A stretch of 64,000 bases of DNA from Megachile rotundata (taxonomy: Eukaryota > Arthropoda > Insecta > Hymenoptera > Megachilidae), in the NCBI RefSeq assembly GCF_050947335.1, contig NW_027473742.1:96510-160509 (forward strand), in the 5' to 3' direction. The position numbers and the translations under genes were made by a program. Within the stretch, counting starts at the first letter, position 1. Each line of letters starts with the position of its first letter. The notes below the pieces were generated by a model. The model was not told the DNA's origin, ran no database searches, and saw only the letters and a list, made by a program, of their open reading frames with translations. Positions 25,405 to 40,900 of the stretch are shown here, piece after piece.

Positions 25405-26574
25405 AGATCTATCGATCATTTAAGCATAATATGGCTAATAATATGAGTTAGATTGATAATAATAACAGTAATAAGTATAGTAATTGTCGTTCTATCGAGA
25501 ATATAACCATAATATGGCTAATAATATGAGTTAGATTGATAATACTAAGAGTAATGAGTATAGTAATTGTCGTTCTATCGATCATTTAAGCATAATATGG
25601 GTAATAATATGAGTCAGATTGATAATAATAACAGTAATAAGTATAGTAATTGTCGTTCTATCGATAATATAACCATAATATGGCTAATAATATGAGTTAG
25701 ATTGATAATACTAAGAGTAGTGAGTATAGTAATTCTCGTTCTATCGAACATATATGCATAATATGGCTAATAATATGAGTTAGATTGATAATAATAAGAG
25801 TAATAACTACAGTAATTGTCGTTCTATCGATCATATAAGCATAATAAGGCTAATAATATGAGTTAGAGTGATAATACTAAGAGTAGTGAGTATAGTAATT
25901 CTCATTCTATCGATCATATAAGCATAATATGGCTAATAATATGAGTTAGATTGATAATAATAAGAGTAGTGAGTATAGTAATTGTAGTTCTATCGATCAT
26001 TTAAGCATAATATGGCTAATAATATGAGTTAGATTGATAATAATAAGACTAATGAGTATAGCAATTGAAGTTCTATCGATCATATCTGCATAATATGGTT
26101 AATAATATGAGTTAGATTGATAATAATAAGAGTAGTAAGTATAGTATTTGTCGTTCTATCGATCATATAAGCATAATATGGCTAACAATATGAGTTAGAT
26201 TGATAATTATAAGAGTAATAAGTATAGTAATTGTCGTTCCATCGATCATTTAAGCATAATATGGGTAATAATATGAGTCAGATTGATAATAATAACAGTA
26301 ACAAGTATAGTAATTGTCGTTCTATCGATAATATAAGCATAATATGGCTAATAATATGAGTTGGATTGATAATACTAAGAGTAGTGAGTATAGTAATTCT
26401 CGTTCTATCGATCATATAAGCATAATATGGCTAATAATATGAGTTAGATTGATAATAATAAGAGTGATAAGTATCGTAATTGTCGTTCTATCGATAATAT
26501 AAGCATAATATGGCTAATAATATGAGTTAGATTGATAATACTAAGAGTAGTGAGTATAGTAATTCTCGTTCTAT
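24077..26574 (+). repeat. About 30-monomer higher-order segment, copy 1
   Basis: This corresponds to the segment that follows, with a displacement that steps up along its length: 2241 bp (27 x 83, ignoring stutter indels) near 24.1 kb, 2407 bp (29 x 83) near 25.1 kb and 2490 bp (30 x 83) from about 25.56 kb. The steps mark a two-monomer difference near 24.2-24.3 kb and a one-monomer difference near 25.55 kb. At the latter, ACTAAGAGTA joins directly to ATGAGTATAG within one chimeric monomer. Landmarks: AAGAGCAGTG at 25131 and 27539, and TTGTCGTTCC at 26231 and 28721. Confidence 0.78.
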
Positions 26575-29064
26575 CGATCATATAAGCATAATATGGCTAA
26601 TAATATGAGTTAGATTGATAATAATAAGAGTGATAAGTATCGTAATTGTCGTTCTATCGATCATATAAGCATAATATGGCTAATAATATGAGTTAGATTG
26701 ATAATACTAAGAGTAGTGAGTATAGTAATTCTCGTTCTATCGATCATATAAGCATAATATGGCTAATAATATGAGTTAGATTAATAATAATAAGAGTAAT
26801 GAGTATAGTAATTGTAGTTCTATCGATCATTTAAGCATAATATGGCTAATAATATGAGTTAGATTGATAATAATAACAGTAATAAGTATAGTAATTGTCG
26901 TTCTATCGATAATATAACCATAATATGGCTAATAATATGAGTTAGATTGATAATACTAAGAGTAGTGAGTATAGTAATTCTCGTTCTATCGAACATATAT
27001 GCATAATATGGCTAATAATATGAGTTAGATTGATAATAATAAGAGTAATAACTACAGTAATTGTCGTTCTATCGATCATATAAGCATAATAAGGCTAATA
27101 ATATGAGTTAGAGTGATAATACTAAGAGTAGTGAGTATAGTAATTCTCATTCTATCGATCATATAAGCATAATATGGCTAATAATATGAGTTAGATTGAT
27201 AATAATAAGAGTAATGAGTATAGTAATTGTAGTTCTATCGATCATTTAAGCATAATATGGCTAATAATATGAGTTAGATTGATAATAATAAGACTAATGA
27301 GTATAGTAATTGAAGTTCTATCGATCATATCTGCATAATATGGTTAATAATATGAGTTAGATTGATAATAATAACAGTAATAAGTATAGTAATTGTCGTT
27401 CTATCGATCATTTAAGCATAATATGGGTAATAATATGAGTCAGATTGATAATAATAACAGTAATAAGTATAGTAAATGTCGTTCTATCGATAATATAAGC
27501 ATAATATTGCTAATAATATGAGTTAGATTGATAATACTAAGAGCAGTGAGTATAGTAGTTCTCGTTCTATCGATCATATAAGCATAATATGGCTAATAAT
27601 ATGAGTTAGATTGATAATAATAAGAGTAATAAGTATAGTAATTGTCGTTCTATCGATCATATAACCATAATATGGCTAATAATATGAGTTAGATTGATAA
27701 TACTAAGAGTAGTGAGTATAGTAATTCTCGTTCTATCGATCATATAAGCATAATATGGCTAATAATATGAGTTAGATTGATAATAATAAGAGTAATGAGT
27801 ATAGTAATTGTAGATCTATCGATCATTTAAGCATAATATGGCTAATAATATGAGTTAGATTGATAATAATAACAGTAATAAGTATAGTAATTGTCGTTCT
27901 ATCGAGAATATAACCATAATATGGCTAATAATATGATTTAGATTGATAATACTAAGAGTAGTGAGTATAGTAATTCTCGTTCTATCGATCATATATGCAT
28001 AATATGGCTAATAATATGAGTTAGATTGATAATAATAAGAGTAATGAGTATAGTAATTGTCGTTCTATCGATCATTTAAGCATAATATGGGTAATAATAT
28101 GAGTCAGATTGATAATAATAACAGTAATAAGTATAGTAATTGTCGTTCTATCGATAATATAACCATAATATGGCTAATAATATGAGTTAGATTGATAATA
28201 CTAAGAGTAGTGAGTATAGTAATTCTCGTTCTATCGAACATATATGCATAATATGGCTAATAATATGAGTTAGATTGATAATAATAAGAGTAATAACTAC
28301 AGTAATTGTCGTTCTATCGATCATATAAGCATAATAAGGCTAATAATATGAGTTAGAGTGATAATACTAAGAGTAGTGAGTATAGTAATTCTCATTCTAT
28401 CGATCATATAAGCATAATATGGCTAATAATATGAGTTAGATTGATAATAATAAGAGTAGTGAGTATAGTAATTGTAGTTCTATCGATCATTTAAGCATAA
28501 TATGGCTAATAATATGAGTTAGATTGATAATAATAAGACTAATGAGTATAGCAATTGAAGTTCTATCGATCATATCTGCATAATATGGTTAATAATATGA
28601 GTTAGATTGATAATAATAAGAGTAGTAAGTATAGTATTTGTCGTTCTATCGATCATATAAGCATAATATGGCTAACAATATGAGTTAGATTGATAATTAT
28701 AAGAGTAATAAGTATAGTAATTGTCGTTCCATCGATCATTTAAGCATAATATGGGTAATAATATGAGTCAGATTGATAATAATAACAGTAACAAGTATAG
28801 TAATTGTCGTTCTATCGATAATATAAGCATAATATGGCTAATAATATGAGTTGGATTGATAATACTAAGAGTAGTGAGTATAGTAATTCTCGTTCTATCG
28901 ATCATATAAGCATAATATGGCTAATAATATGAGTTAGATTGATAATAATAAGAGTGATAAGTATCGTAATTGTCGTTCTATCGATAATATAAGCATAATA
29001 TGGCTAATAATATGAGTTAGATTGATAATACTAAGAGTAGTGAGTATAGTAATTCTCGTTCTAT
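26575..29064 (+). repeat. 30-monomer higher-order segment, copy 2 (2490 bp)
   Basis: This is the complete copy of the preceding segment. Similarity at 2490 bp extends to about 29064, after which the next monomers (ACTAAGAG type instead of the GTGATAAG type) diverge. Related segments return near 41.9-45.0 kb and 61.2-64.0 kb, recognisable by TCGAGAATATAACC followed by ATGATTTAG. Confidence 0.78.
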
Positions 29065-29189
29065 CGATCATATAAGCATAATATGGCTAATAATATGAGT
29101 TAGATTGATAATACTAAGAGTAGTGAGTATAGTAATTCTCGTTCTATCGATCATATAAGCATAATATGGCTAATAATATGAGTTAGATT

Positions 29190-32177
29190 GATAATAATAA
29201 CAGTAATAAGTATAGTAATTGTCGTTCTATCGATAATATAAGCATAAAATGGCTAATAATATGAGTTAGATTGATAATACTAAGAGTAGTGAGTATAGTA
29301 ATTGTCGCTCTATCGATCACATAAGCATAATATGGCTAATAATATGAGTTAGATTGATAATAATAAGAGTAATAAGTATAGTATTTGTCGTTCTATCGAT
29401 CATATAAGCATAATATGGCTAATAATACGAGTTAGATTGATAATAATAAGAGTAATAACTACAGTAATTGTAGTTCTATCGATCATATAAGCATAATAAG
29501 GCTAATAATATGAGTTAGAGTGATAATACTAAGAGTAGTGAGTATAGTAATTCTCATTCTATCGATCATATAAGCATAATATGGCTAATAATACGAGTTA
29601 GATTTATAATAATAAGAGTAATAAGTATAGTAATTGTCGTTCTATCGATCATTTAAGCATAATATGGCTAATAATATGAGTTAGATTGATAATAATAAGA
29701 GTAATAAGTATAGTAATTGTCGTTCTATCGATCATATAAGCATAATATGGCTAATAATATGAGTTAGATTGATAATACTAAGAGTAGTGAGTATAGTAAT
29801 TCTCGTTCTATCGATCATATAAGCATAATATGGCTAATAATATGAGTTAGATTGATAATACTAAGAGTAGTGAGTATAGTAATTGTAGTTCTATCGATCA
29901 TTTAAGCATAATATGGCTAATAATATGAGTTAGATTGATAATAATAACAGTAATAAGTATAGTAATTGTCGTTCTATCGATAATATAACCATAATATGGC
30001 TAGTAATATGAGTTAGATTGATAATACTAAGAGTAGTGAGTATAGTAATTCTCGTTCTATCGATCATATAAGCATAATATGGCTAATAATATGAGTTAGA
30101 TTGATAATAATAGGAGTAATAACTACAGTAATTGTCGTTCTATCTATCATATAAGCATAATAAGGCTAATAATATGAGTTAGAGTGATAACACTAAGAGT
30201 AGTGAGTATAGTAATTCTCATTCTATCGATCATATAAGCATAATATGGCTAATAATATGAGTTAGATTGATAATAATAACAGTAACAAGTATAGTAATTG
30301 TCGTTCTATCGATAATATAAGCATAATATGGCTAATAATATGAGTTGGATTGATAATACTAAGAGTAGTGAGTATAGTAATTCTCGTTCTATCGATCATA
30401 TATGCATAATATGGCTAATAATATGAGTTAGATTGATAATAATAAGAGTAATGAGTATAGTAATTGTCGTTCTATCGATCATTTAAGCATAATATGGGTA
30501 ATAATATGAGTCAGATTGATAATAATAACAGTAATAAGTATAGTAATTGTCGTTCTATCGATCATATAAGCATAATATGGCTAATAATATGATTTAGATT
30601 GATAATGCTAAGAGTAGTGAGTATAGTAATTCCCGTTCTATCGATCATATATGCATAATATGGCTAATAATATGAGTTAGATTGATAATAGTAAGAGTAA
30701 TAACTACAGTAATTGTCGTTCTATCGATCATATAAGCATAATAAGGCTAATAATATGATTTAGAGTGATAATACTAAGAGTAGTGAGTATAGTAATTCTC
30801 ATTCTATCGATCATATAAGCATAATATGGCTAATAATATGAGTTAGATTGATAATAATAAGAGTAGTAAGTATAGTAATTCTCGTTCTATCGATCATATA
30901 AGCATAATATAGCTAATAATATGAGTTAGATTGATAATAATAACAGTAATAAGTATAGTAATTGTCGTTCTATCGATCATATAAGCATAATATGGCTAAT
31001 AATATGAGTTAGATTGATAATAATAAGAGTAGTGAGTATAGTAATTCTCGTTCTATCGATCATATAAGCATAATATGGCTAATAATATGAGATAGATTGA
31101 TAATAATAAGAGTAATAACTACAGTAATTGTCGTTCTATCGATCATATAAGCATAATATGGCTAATAATATGAGTTAGATTGATAATAATAAGTGTAATA
31201 AGTATAGTAATTGTCGTTCTATCGATAATATAACCATAATATGGCTAATAATATGAGTTAGATTGATAATACTAAGAGTAGTGAGTATAGTAATTCTCGT
31301 TCTATCGATCATATAAGCATAATATGGCTAATAATATGAGTTAGATTGATAATAATAAGAGTAATAACTACAGTAATTGTCGTTCTATCGATCATATAAG
31401 CATAATAAGGCTAATAATATGAGTTAGAGTGATAATACTAAGAGTAGTGAGTATAGTAATTCTCATTCTATCGATCATATAAGCATAATATGGCTAATAA
31501 TATGAGTTAGATTGATAATAATAAGAGTAATGAGTATAGTAATTGTAGTTCTATCGATCATATCGGCATAATATGGCTAATAATATGAGTTAGATTGATA
31601 ATACTAAGAGTAGTGAGTATAGTGATTCTCGTTCTATCGATCATATAAGCATAATATGGCTAATAATATGAGTTAGATTGATAATAATAACAGTAATAAG
31701 TATAGTAATTGTCGTTCTATCGATAATATAACCATAATATGGCTAGTAATATGAGTTAGATTGATAATACTAAGAGTGATAAGTATCGTAATTGTCGTTC
31801 TATCGATCATATATGCATAATATGGCTAATAATATGAGTTAGATTGATAATAATAAGAGTAATAACTACAGTAATTGTCGTTCTATCGATCATATAAGCA
31901 TAATAAGGCTAATAATATGAGTTAGAGTGATAATACTAAGAGTAGTGAGTATAGTAATTCTCGTTCTATCGATCATATAAGCATAATATGGCTAATAATA
32001 TGAGTTAGATTGATAATAATAAGAGTAATGAGTATAGTAATTGTAGTTCTATCGATAATATAAGCATAATATGGCTAATAATATGAGTTAGATTGATAAT
32101 AATAAGAGTAATGAGTATAGAAATTGTAGTTCTATCGATCATTTAAGCATAATATGGCTAATAATATGAGTTAGATT
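29190..32177 (+). repeat. About 36-monomer higher-order segment, copy 1
   Basis: This matches the next segment at 2988 bp (36 x 83) near its start: GCATAAAATGG at 29242 and 32230. The displacement is 2656 bp (32 x 83) in the middle (GATAATGCTAAGAG at 30601 and 33257) and 2822 bp (34 x 83) later (TATCGGCATAATATGG at 31561 and 34383). The changing displacement shows whole-monomer gains and losses between copies. Boundaries are approximate. Confidence 0.72.
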
Positions 32178-34999
32178 GATAATAATAACAGTAATAAGTA
32201 TAGTAATTGTCGTTCTATCGATAATATAAGCATAAAATGGCTAATAATATGAGTTAGATTGATAATACTAAGAGTAGTGAGTATAGTAATTGTCGCTCTA
32301 TCGATCACATAAGCATAATATGGCTAATAATATGAGTTAGATTGATAATAGTAAGAGTAATAAGTATAGTATTTGTCGTTCTATCGATCATATAAGCATA
32401 ATATGGCTAATAATACGAGTTAGATTGATAATAATAAGAGTAATAACTACAGTAATTGTCGTTCTATCGATCATATAAGCATAATAAGGCTAATAATATG
32501 AGTTAGAGTGATAATACTAAGAGTAGTGAGTATAGTAATTCTCATTCTATCGATCATATAAGCATAATATGGCTAATAATACGAGTTAGATTTATAATAA
32601 TAAGAGTAATAAGTATAGTAATTGTCGTTCTATCGATCATTTAAGCATAATATGGCTAATAATATGAGTTAGATTGATAATAATAAGAGTAATAAGTATA
32701 GTAATTGTCGTTCTATCGATCATATAAGCATAATATGGCTAATAATATGAGTTAGATTGATAATACTAAGAGTAGTGAGTATAGTAATTCTCGTTCTATC
32801 GATCATATAAGCATAATATGGCTAATAATATGAGTTAGATTGATAATAATAAGAGTAATGAGTATAGTAATTGTAGATCTATCGATCATTTAAGCATAAT
32901 ATGGCTAATAATATGAGTTAGATTGATAATAATAACAGTAATAAGTATAGTAATTGTCGTTCTATCGATAATATAACCATAATATGGCTAATAATATGAT
33001 TTAGATTGATAATACTAAGAGTAGTGAGTATAGTAATTCTCGTTCTATCGATCATATATGCATAATATGGCTAATAATATGAGTTAGATTGATAATAATA
33101 AGAGTAATGAGTATAGTAATTGTCGTTCTATCGATCATTTAAGCATAATATGGGTAATAATATGAGTCAGATTGATAATAATAACAGTAATAAGTATAGT
33201 AATTGTCGTTCTATCGATCATATAAGCATAATATGGCTAATAATATGATTTAGATTGATAATGCTAAGAGTAGTGAGTATAGTAATTCCCGTTCTATCGA
33301 TCATATATGCATAATATGGCTAATAATATGAGTTAGATTGATAATAGTAAGAGTAATAACTACAGTAATTGTCGTTCTATCGATCATATAAGCATAATAA
33401 GGCTAATAATATGATTTAGAGTGATAATACTAAGAGTAGTGAGTATAGTAATTCTCATTCTATCGATCATATAAGCATAATATGGCTAATAATATGAGTT
33501 AGATTGATAACAATAAGAGTAATGAGTATAGTAATTGTCGTTCTATCGATCATTTAAGCATAATATGGGTAATAATATGAGTCAGATTGATAATAATAAC
33601 AGTAATAAGTATAGTAATTGTCGTTCTATCGATCATATAAGCATAATATGGCTAATAATATGAGTTAGATTGATAATAATAAGAGTAGTAAGTATAGTAA
33701 TTCTCGTTCTATCGATCATATAAGCATAATATAGCTAATAATATGAGTTAGATTGATAATAATAACAGTAATAAGTATAGTAATTGTCGTTCTATCGATC
33801 ATATAAGCATAATATGGCTAATAATATGAGTTAGATTGATAATAATAAGAGTAGTGAGTATAGTAATTCTCGTTCTATCGATCATATAAGCATAATATGG
33901 CTAATAATATGAGATAGATTGATAATAATAAGAGTAATAACTACAGTAATTGTCGTTCTATCGATCATATAAGCATAATATGGCTAATAATATGAGTTAG
34001 ATGGATAATAATAAGTGTAATAAGTATAGTAATTGTCGTTCTATCGATAATATAACCATAATATGGCTAATAATATGAGTTAGATTGATAATACTAAGAG
34101 TAGTGAGTATAGTAATTCTCGTTCTATCGATCATATAAGCATAATATGGCTAATAATATGAGTTAGATTGATAATAATAAGAGTAATAACTACAGTAATT
34201 GTCGTTCTATCGATCATATAAGCATAATAAGGCTAATAATATGAGTTAGAGTGATAATACTAAGAGTAGTGAGTATAGTAATTCTCATTCTATCGATCAT
34301 ATAAGCATAATATGGCTAATAATATGAGTTAGATTGATAATAATAAGAGTAATGAGTATAGTAATTGTAGTTCTATCGATCATATCGGCATAATATGGCT
34401 AATAATATGAGTTAGATTGATAATACTAAGAGTAGTGAGTATAGTGATTCTCGTTCTATCGATCATATAAGCATAATATGGCTAATAATATGAGTTAGAT
34501 TGATAATAATAACAGTAATAAGTATAGTAATTGTCGTTCTATCGATAATATAACCATAATATGGCTAGTAATATGAGTTAGATTGATAATACTAAGAGTG
34601 ATAAGTATCGTAATTGTCGTTCTATCGATCATATATGCATAATATGGCTAATAATATGAGTTAGATTGATAATAATAAGAGTAATAACTACAGTAATTGT
34701 CGTTCTATCGATCATATAAGCATAATAAGGCTAATAATATGAGTTAGAGTGATAATACTAAGAGTAGTGAGTATAGTAATTCTCGTTCTATCGATCATAT
34801 AAGCATAATATGGCTAATAATATGAGTTAGATTGATAATAATAAGAGTAATGAGTATAGTAATTGTAGTTCTATCGATCATTTAAGCATAATATGGCTAA
34901 TAATATGAGTTAGATTGATAATAATAACAGTAATAAGTATAGTAATTGTCGTTCTATCGATAATATAACCATAATATGGCTAGTAATATGAGTTAGATT
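32178..34999 (+). repeat. About 34-monomer higher-order segment, copy 2
   Basis: This is the second copy of 29190-32177, with the markers listed there. Boundaries are approximate, because downstream the same markers continue at 33-monomer (34383 to 37122) and 31-monomer (37122 to 39695) spacing. Confidence 0.7.
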
Positions 35000-37900
35000 G
35001 AAAATACTAAGAGTGATAAGTATCGTAATTGTCGTTCTATCGATCATATAAGCATAATATGGCTAATAATATGAGTTAGATTGATAATACTAAGAGTAGT
35101 GAGTATAGTAATTCTCGTTCTATCGATCATATAAGCATAATATGGCTAATAATATGAGTTAGATTAATAATAATAAGAGTAATGAGTATAGTAATTGTAG
35201 TTCTATCGATCATTTAAGCATAATATGGCTAATAATATGAGTTAGATTGATAATAATAACAGTAATAAGTATAGTAATTGTCGTTCTATCGATAATATAA
35301 CCATAATATGGCTAGTAATATGAGTTAGATTGATAATACTAAGAGTAGTGAGTATAGTAATTCTCGTTCTATCGATCATATAAGCATAATATGGCTAATA
35401 ATATGAGTTAGATTGATAATAATAAGAGTAATAACTACAGTAATTGTCGTTCTATCGATCATATAAGCATAATAAGGCTAATAATATGAGTTAGAGTGAT
35501 AATACTAAGAGTAGTGAGTATAGTAATTCTCATTCTATCGATCATATAAGCATAATATGGCTAATAATATGAGTTAGATTGATAATAATAACAGTAATAA
35601 GTATAGTAATTGTCGTTCTATCGATAATATAAGCATAATATGGCTAATAATATGAGTTAGATTGATAATACTAAGAGTAGTGAGTATAGTAATTGTCGTT
35701 CTATCGATCATATAAGCATAATATGGCTAATAATATGAGTTAGATTGAAAATAATAAGAGTAATAAGTATAGTATTTGTCGTTCTATCGATCATGTAAGC
35801 ATAATATGGGTAATAATATGAGTCAGATTGATAATAATAACAGTAATAAGTATAGTAATTGTCGTTCTATCGATAATATAAGCATAATATTGCTAATAAT
35901 ATGAGTTAGATTGATAATACTAAGAGTAGTGAGTATAGTAGTTCTCGTTCTATCGATCATATAAGCATAATATGGCTAATAATATGAGTTAGATTGATAA
36001 TAATAAGAGTAATAAGTATAGTAATTGTCGTTCTATCGATCATATAAGCATAATATGCCTAATAATATGAGTTAGATTGATAATACTAAGAGTAGTGAGT
36101 ATAGTAATTCTCGTTCTATCGATCATATAAGCATAATATGGCTAATAATATGAGTTAGATTGATAATAATAAGAGTAATGAGTATAGTAATTGTAGATCT
36201 ATCGATCATTTAAGCATAATATGGCTAATAATATGAGTTAGATTGATAATAATAACAGTAGTAAGTATAGTAATTGTCGTTCTATCGATAATATAACCAT
36301 AATATGGCTAATAATATGATTTAGATTGATAATACTAAGAGTAGTGAGTATAGTAATTCTCGTTCTATCGAACATATATGCATAATATGGCTAATAATAT
36401 GAGTTAGATTGATAATAATAAGAGTAATAACTACAGTAATTGTCGTTCTATCGATCATATAAGCATAATAAGGCTAATAATATGAGTTAGAGTGATAATA
36501 CTAAGAGTAGTGAGTATAGTAATTCTCATTCTATCGATCATATAAGCATAATATGCCTAATAATATGAGTTAGATTGATAATAATAAGAGTAATAAGTAT
36601 AGTAATTGTCGTTCTATCGATAATATAGCCATAATATGGCTAATAATATGAGTTAGATTGATAATACTAAGAGTAGTGAGTATAGTAATTCTCGTTCTAT
36701 CGATCATATAAGCATAATATGGCTAATAATATGAGTTAGATTGATAATAATAAGAGTAATGAGTATAGTAATTGTAGTTCTATCGATCATTTAAGCATAA
36801 TATGGCTAATAATATGAGTTAGATTGATAATACTAAGAGTAGTGAGTATAGTAATTCTCGTTCTATCGATCATATAAGCATAATATGGCTAATAATATGA
36901 GTTAGATTGATAATAATAAGAGTAATAACTACAGTAATTGTCGTTCTATCGATCATATAAGCATAATAAGGCTAATAATATGAGTTAGAGTGATAATACT
37001 AAGAGTAGTGAGTATAGTAATTCTCATTCTATCGATCATATAAGCATAATATGGCTAATAATATGAGTTAGATTGATAATAATAAGAGTAATGAGTATAG
37101 TAATTGTAGTTCTATCGATCATATCGGCATAATATGGCTAATAATATGAGTTAGATTGATAATACTAAGAGTAGTGAGTATAGTGATTCTCGTTCTATCG
37201 ATCATATAAGCATAATATGGCTAATAATATGAGTTAGATTGATAATAATAAGAGTAATGAGTATAGTAATTGTAGATCTATCGATCATTTAAGCATAATA
37301 TGGCTAATAATATGAGTTAGATTGTTAATAATAACAGTAATAAGTATAGTAATTGTCGTTCTATCGATAATATAACCATAATATGGCTAATAATATGAGT
37401 TAGATTCATAACACTAAGAGTAGTGAGTATAGTAATTCTCGTTCTATCGAACATATATGCATAATATGGCTAATAATATGAGTTAGATTGATAATAATAA
37501 GAGTAATAACTACAGTAATTGTCGTTCTATCGATCATATAAGCATAATAAGGCTAATAATATGAGTTAGATTGATAATAATTAGAGTAATAAGTATAGTA
37601 ATTGTCGTTCTCTCGATCATATAAACATAATATGGCTAATAATATGAGTTAGAGTGATAATACTAAGAGTAGTGAGTATGGTAATTCTCATTCTATCGAT
37701 CATTTAAGCATAATATGGCTAATAATATGAGTTAGATTGATAATAATAACAGTAATAAGTATAGTAATTGTCGTTCTATCGATAATATAAGCATAATATG
37801 GCTAATAATATGAGTTAGATTGATAATACTAAGAGTAGTGAGTATAGTAATTGTCGTTCTATCGATCATATAAGCATAATATGGCTAATAATATGAGTTA

Positions 37901-40900
37901 AATTGATAATAATAAGAGTAATAAGTATAGTATTTGTCGTTCTATCGATCATGTAAGCATAATATGGCTAATAATACGAGTTAGATTGATAATAATAAGA
38001 GTAATAAGTATAGTAATTGTCGTTCTATCGATCATTTAAGCATAATATGGCTAATAATATGAGTTAGATTGATAATAATAACAGTAATAAGTATAGTAAT
38101 TGTCGTTCTATCGATAATATAAGCATAATATTGCTAATAATATGAGTTAGATTGATAATACTAAGAGTAGTGAGTATAGTAGTTCTCGTTCTATCGAACA
38201 TATAAGCATAATATGGCTAATAATATGAGTTAGATTGATAATAATAAGAGTAATAAGTATAGTAATTGTCGTTCTATCGATCATATAAGCATAATATGCC
38301 TAATAATATGAGTTAGATTGATAATACTAAGAGTAGTGAGTATAGTAATTCTCGTTCTATCGATCATATAAGCATAATATGGCTAATAATATGAGTTAGA
38401 TTGATAATAATAAGAGTAATGAGTATAGTAATTGTAGATCTATCGATCATTTAAGCATAATATGGCTAATAATATGAGTTAGATTGATAATAATAACAGT
38501 AATAAGTATAGTAATTGTCGTTCTATCGATAATATAACCATAATATGGCTAATAATATGATTTAGATTGATAATACTAAGAGTAGTGAGTATAGTAATTC
38601 TCGTTCTATCGAACATATATGCATAATATGGCTAATAATATGAGTTAGATTGATAATAATAAGAGTAATAACTACAGTAATTGTCGTTCTATCGATCATA
38701 TAAGCATAATAAGGCTAATAATATGAGTTAGAGTGATAATACTAAGAGTAGTGAGTATAGTAATTCTCATTCTATCGATCATATAAGCATAATATGCCTA
38801 ATAATATGAGTTAGATTGATAATAATAAGAGTAATAAGTATAGTAATTGTCGTTCTATCGATAATATAACCATAATATGGCTAATAATATGAGTTAGATT
38901 GATAATACTAAGAGTAGTGAGTATAGTAATTCTCGTTCTATCGATCATATAAGCATAATATGGCTAATAATATGAGTTAGATTGATAATAATAAGAGTAA
39001 TGAGTATAGTAATTGTAGTTCTATCGATCATTTAAGCATAATATGGCTAATAATATGAGTTAGATTGATAATAATAAGAGTAGTGAGTATAGTAATTCTC
39101 GTTCTATCGATCATATAAGCATAATATGGCTAATAATATGAGTTAGATTGATAATAATAAGAGTAATAACTACAGTAATTGTCGTTCTATCGATCATATA
39201 AGCATAATAAGGCTAATAATATGAGTTAGAGTGATAATACTAAGAGTAGTGAGTATAGTAATTCTCATTCTATCGATCATATAAGCATAATATGCCTAAT
39301 AATATGAGTTAGATTGATAATAATAAGAGTAATAAGTATAGTAATTGTCGTTCTATCGATAATATAACCATAATATGGCTAATAATATGAGTTAGATTGA
39401 TAATACTAAGAGTAGTGAGTATAGTAATTCTCGTTCTATCGATCATATAAGCATAATATGGCTAATAATATGAGTTAGATTGATAATAATAAGAGTAATA
39501 ACTACAGTAATTGTCGTTCTATCGATCATATAAGCATAATAAGGCTAATAATATGAGTTAGAGTGATAATACTAAGAGTAGTGAGTATAGTAATTCTCAT
39601 TCTATCGATCATATAAGCATAATATGGCTAATAATATGAGTTAGATTGATAATAATAAGAGTAATGAGTATAGTAATTGTAGTTCTATCGATCATATCGG
39701 CATAATATGGCTAATAATATGAGTTAGATTGATAATACTAAGAGTAGTGAGTATAGTGATTCTCGTTCTATCGATCATATAAGCATAATATGGCTAATAA
39801 TATGAGTTAGATTGATAATAATTAGAGTAATAACTACAGTAATTGTCGTTCTATCGATCATATAAGCATAATAAGGCTAATAATATGAGTTAGATTGATA
39901 ATAATTAGAGTAATAAGTATAGTAATTGTCGTTCTCTCGATCATATAAACATAATATGGCTAATAATATGAGTTAGAGTGATAATACTAAGAGTAGTGAG
40001 TATGGTAATTCTCATTCTATCGATCATTTAAGCATAATATGGCTAATAATATGAGTTAGATTGATAATAATAACAGTAATAAGTATAGTAATTGTCGTTC
40101 TATCGATAATATAAGCATAATATGGCTAATAATATGAGTTAGATTGATAATACTAAGAGTAGTGAGTATAGTAATTGTCGTTCTATCGATCATATAAGCA
40201 TAATATGGCTAATAATATGAGTTAAATTGATAATAATAAGAGTAATAAGTATAGTATTTGTCGTTCTATCGATCATGTAAGCATAATATGGCTAATAATA
40301 CGAGTTAGATTGATAATAATAAGAGTAATAAGTATAGTAATTGTCGTTCTATCGATCATTTAAGCATAATATGGCTAATAATATGAGTTAGATTGATAAT
40401 AATAACAGTAATAAGTATAGTAATTGTCGTTCTATCGTTAATATAAGCATAATATGGCTAATAATATGAGTTAGATTGATAATACTAAGAGTAGTGAGTA
40501 TAGTAATTCTCGTTCTATCGATCATATAAGCATAATATGGCTAATAATATGAGTTAGATTGATAATAATATGAGTAATGAGTATAGTAATTGTAGTTCTA
40601 TCGATCATATCGGCATAATATGGTTAATAATATGAGTTAGATTCATAATAATAAGAGTAATAAGTATAGTAATTGTCGTTCTATCGATCATATAAGCATA
40701 ATATGGCTAATAATATGAGTTAGATTGATAATACTAAGAGTAGTGAGTATAGTAATTCTCGTTCTATCGATCATATAAGCATAATATGGCTAATAATATG
40801 AGTTAGATTGATAATAATAACAGTAATAAGTATCGTAATTGTCGTTCTATCGATAATATAAGCATAATATGGCTAATAATATGAGTTAGATTGATAATAC

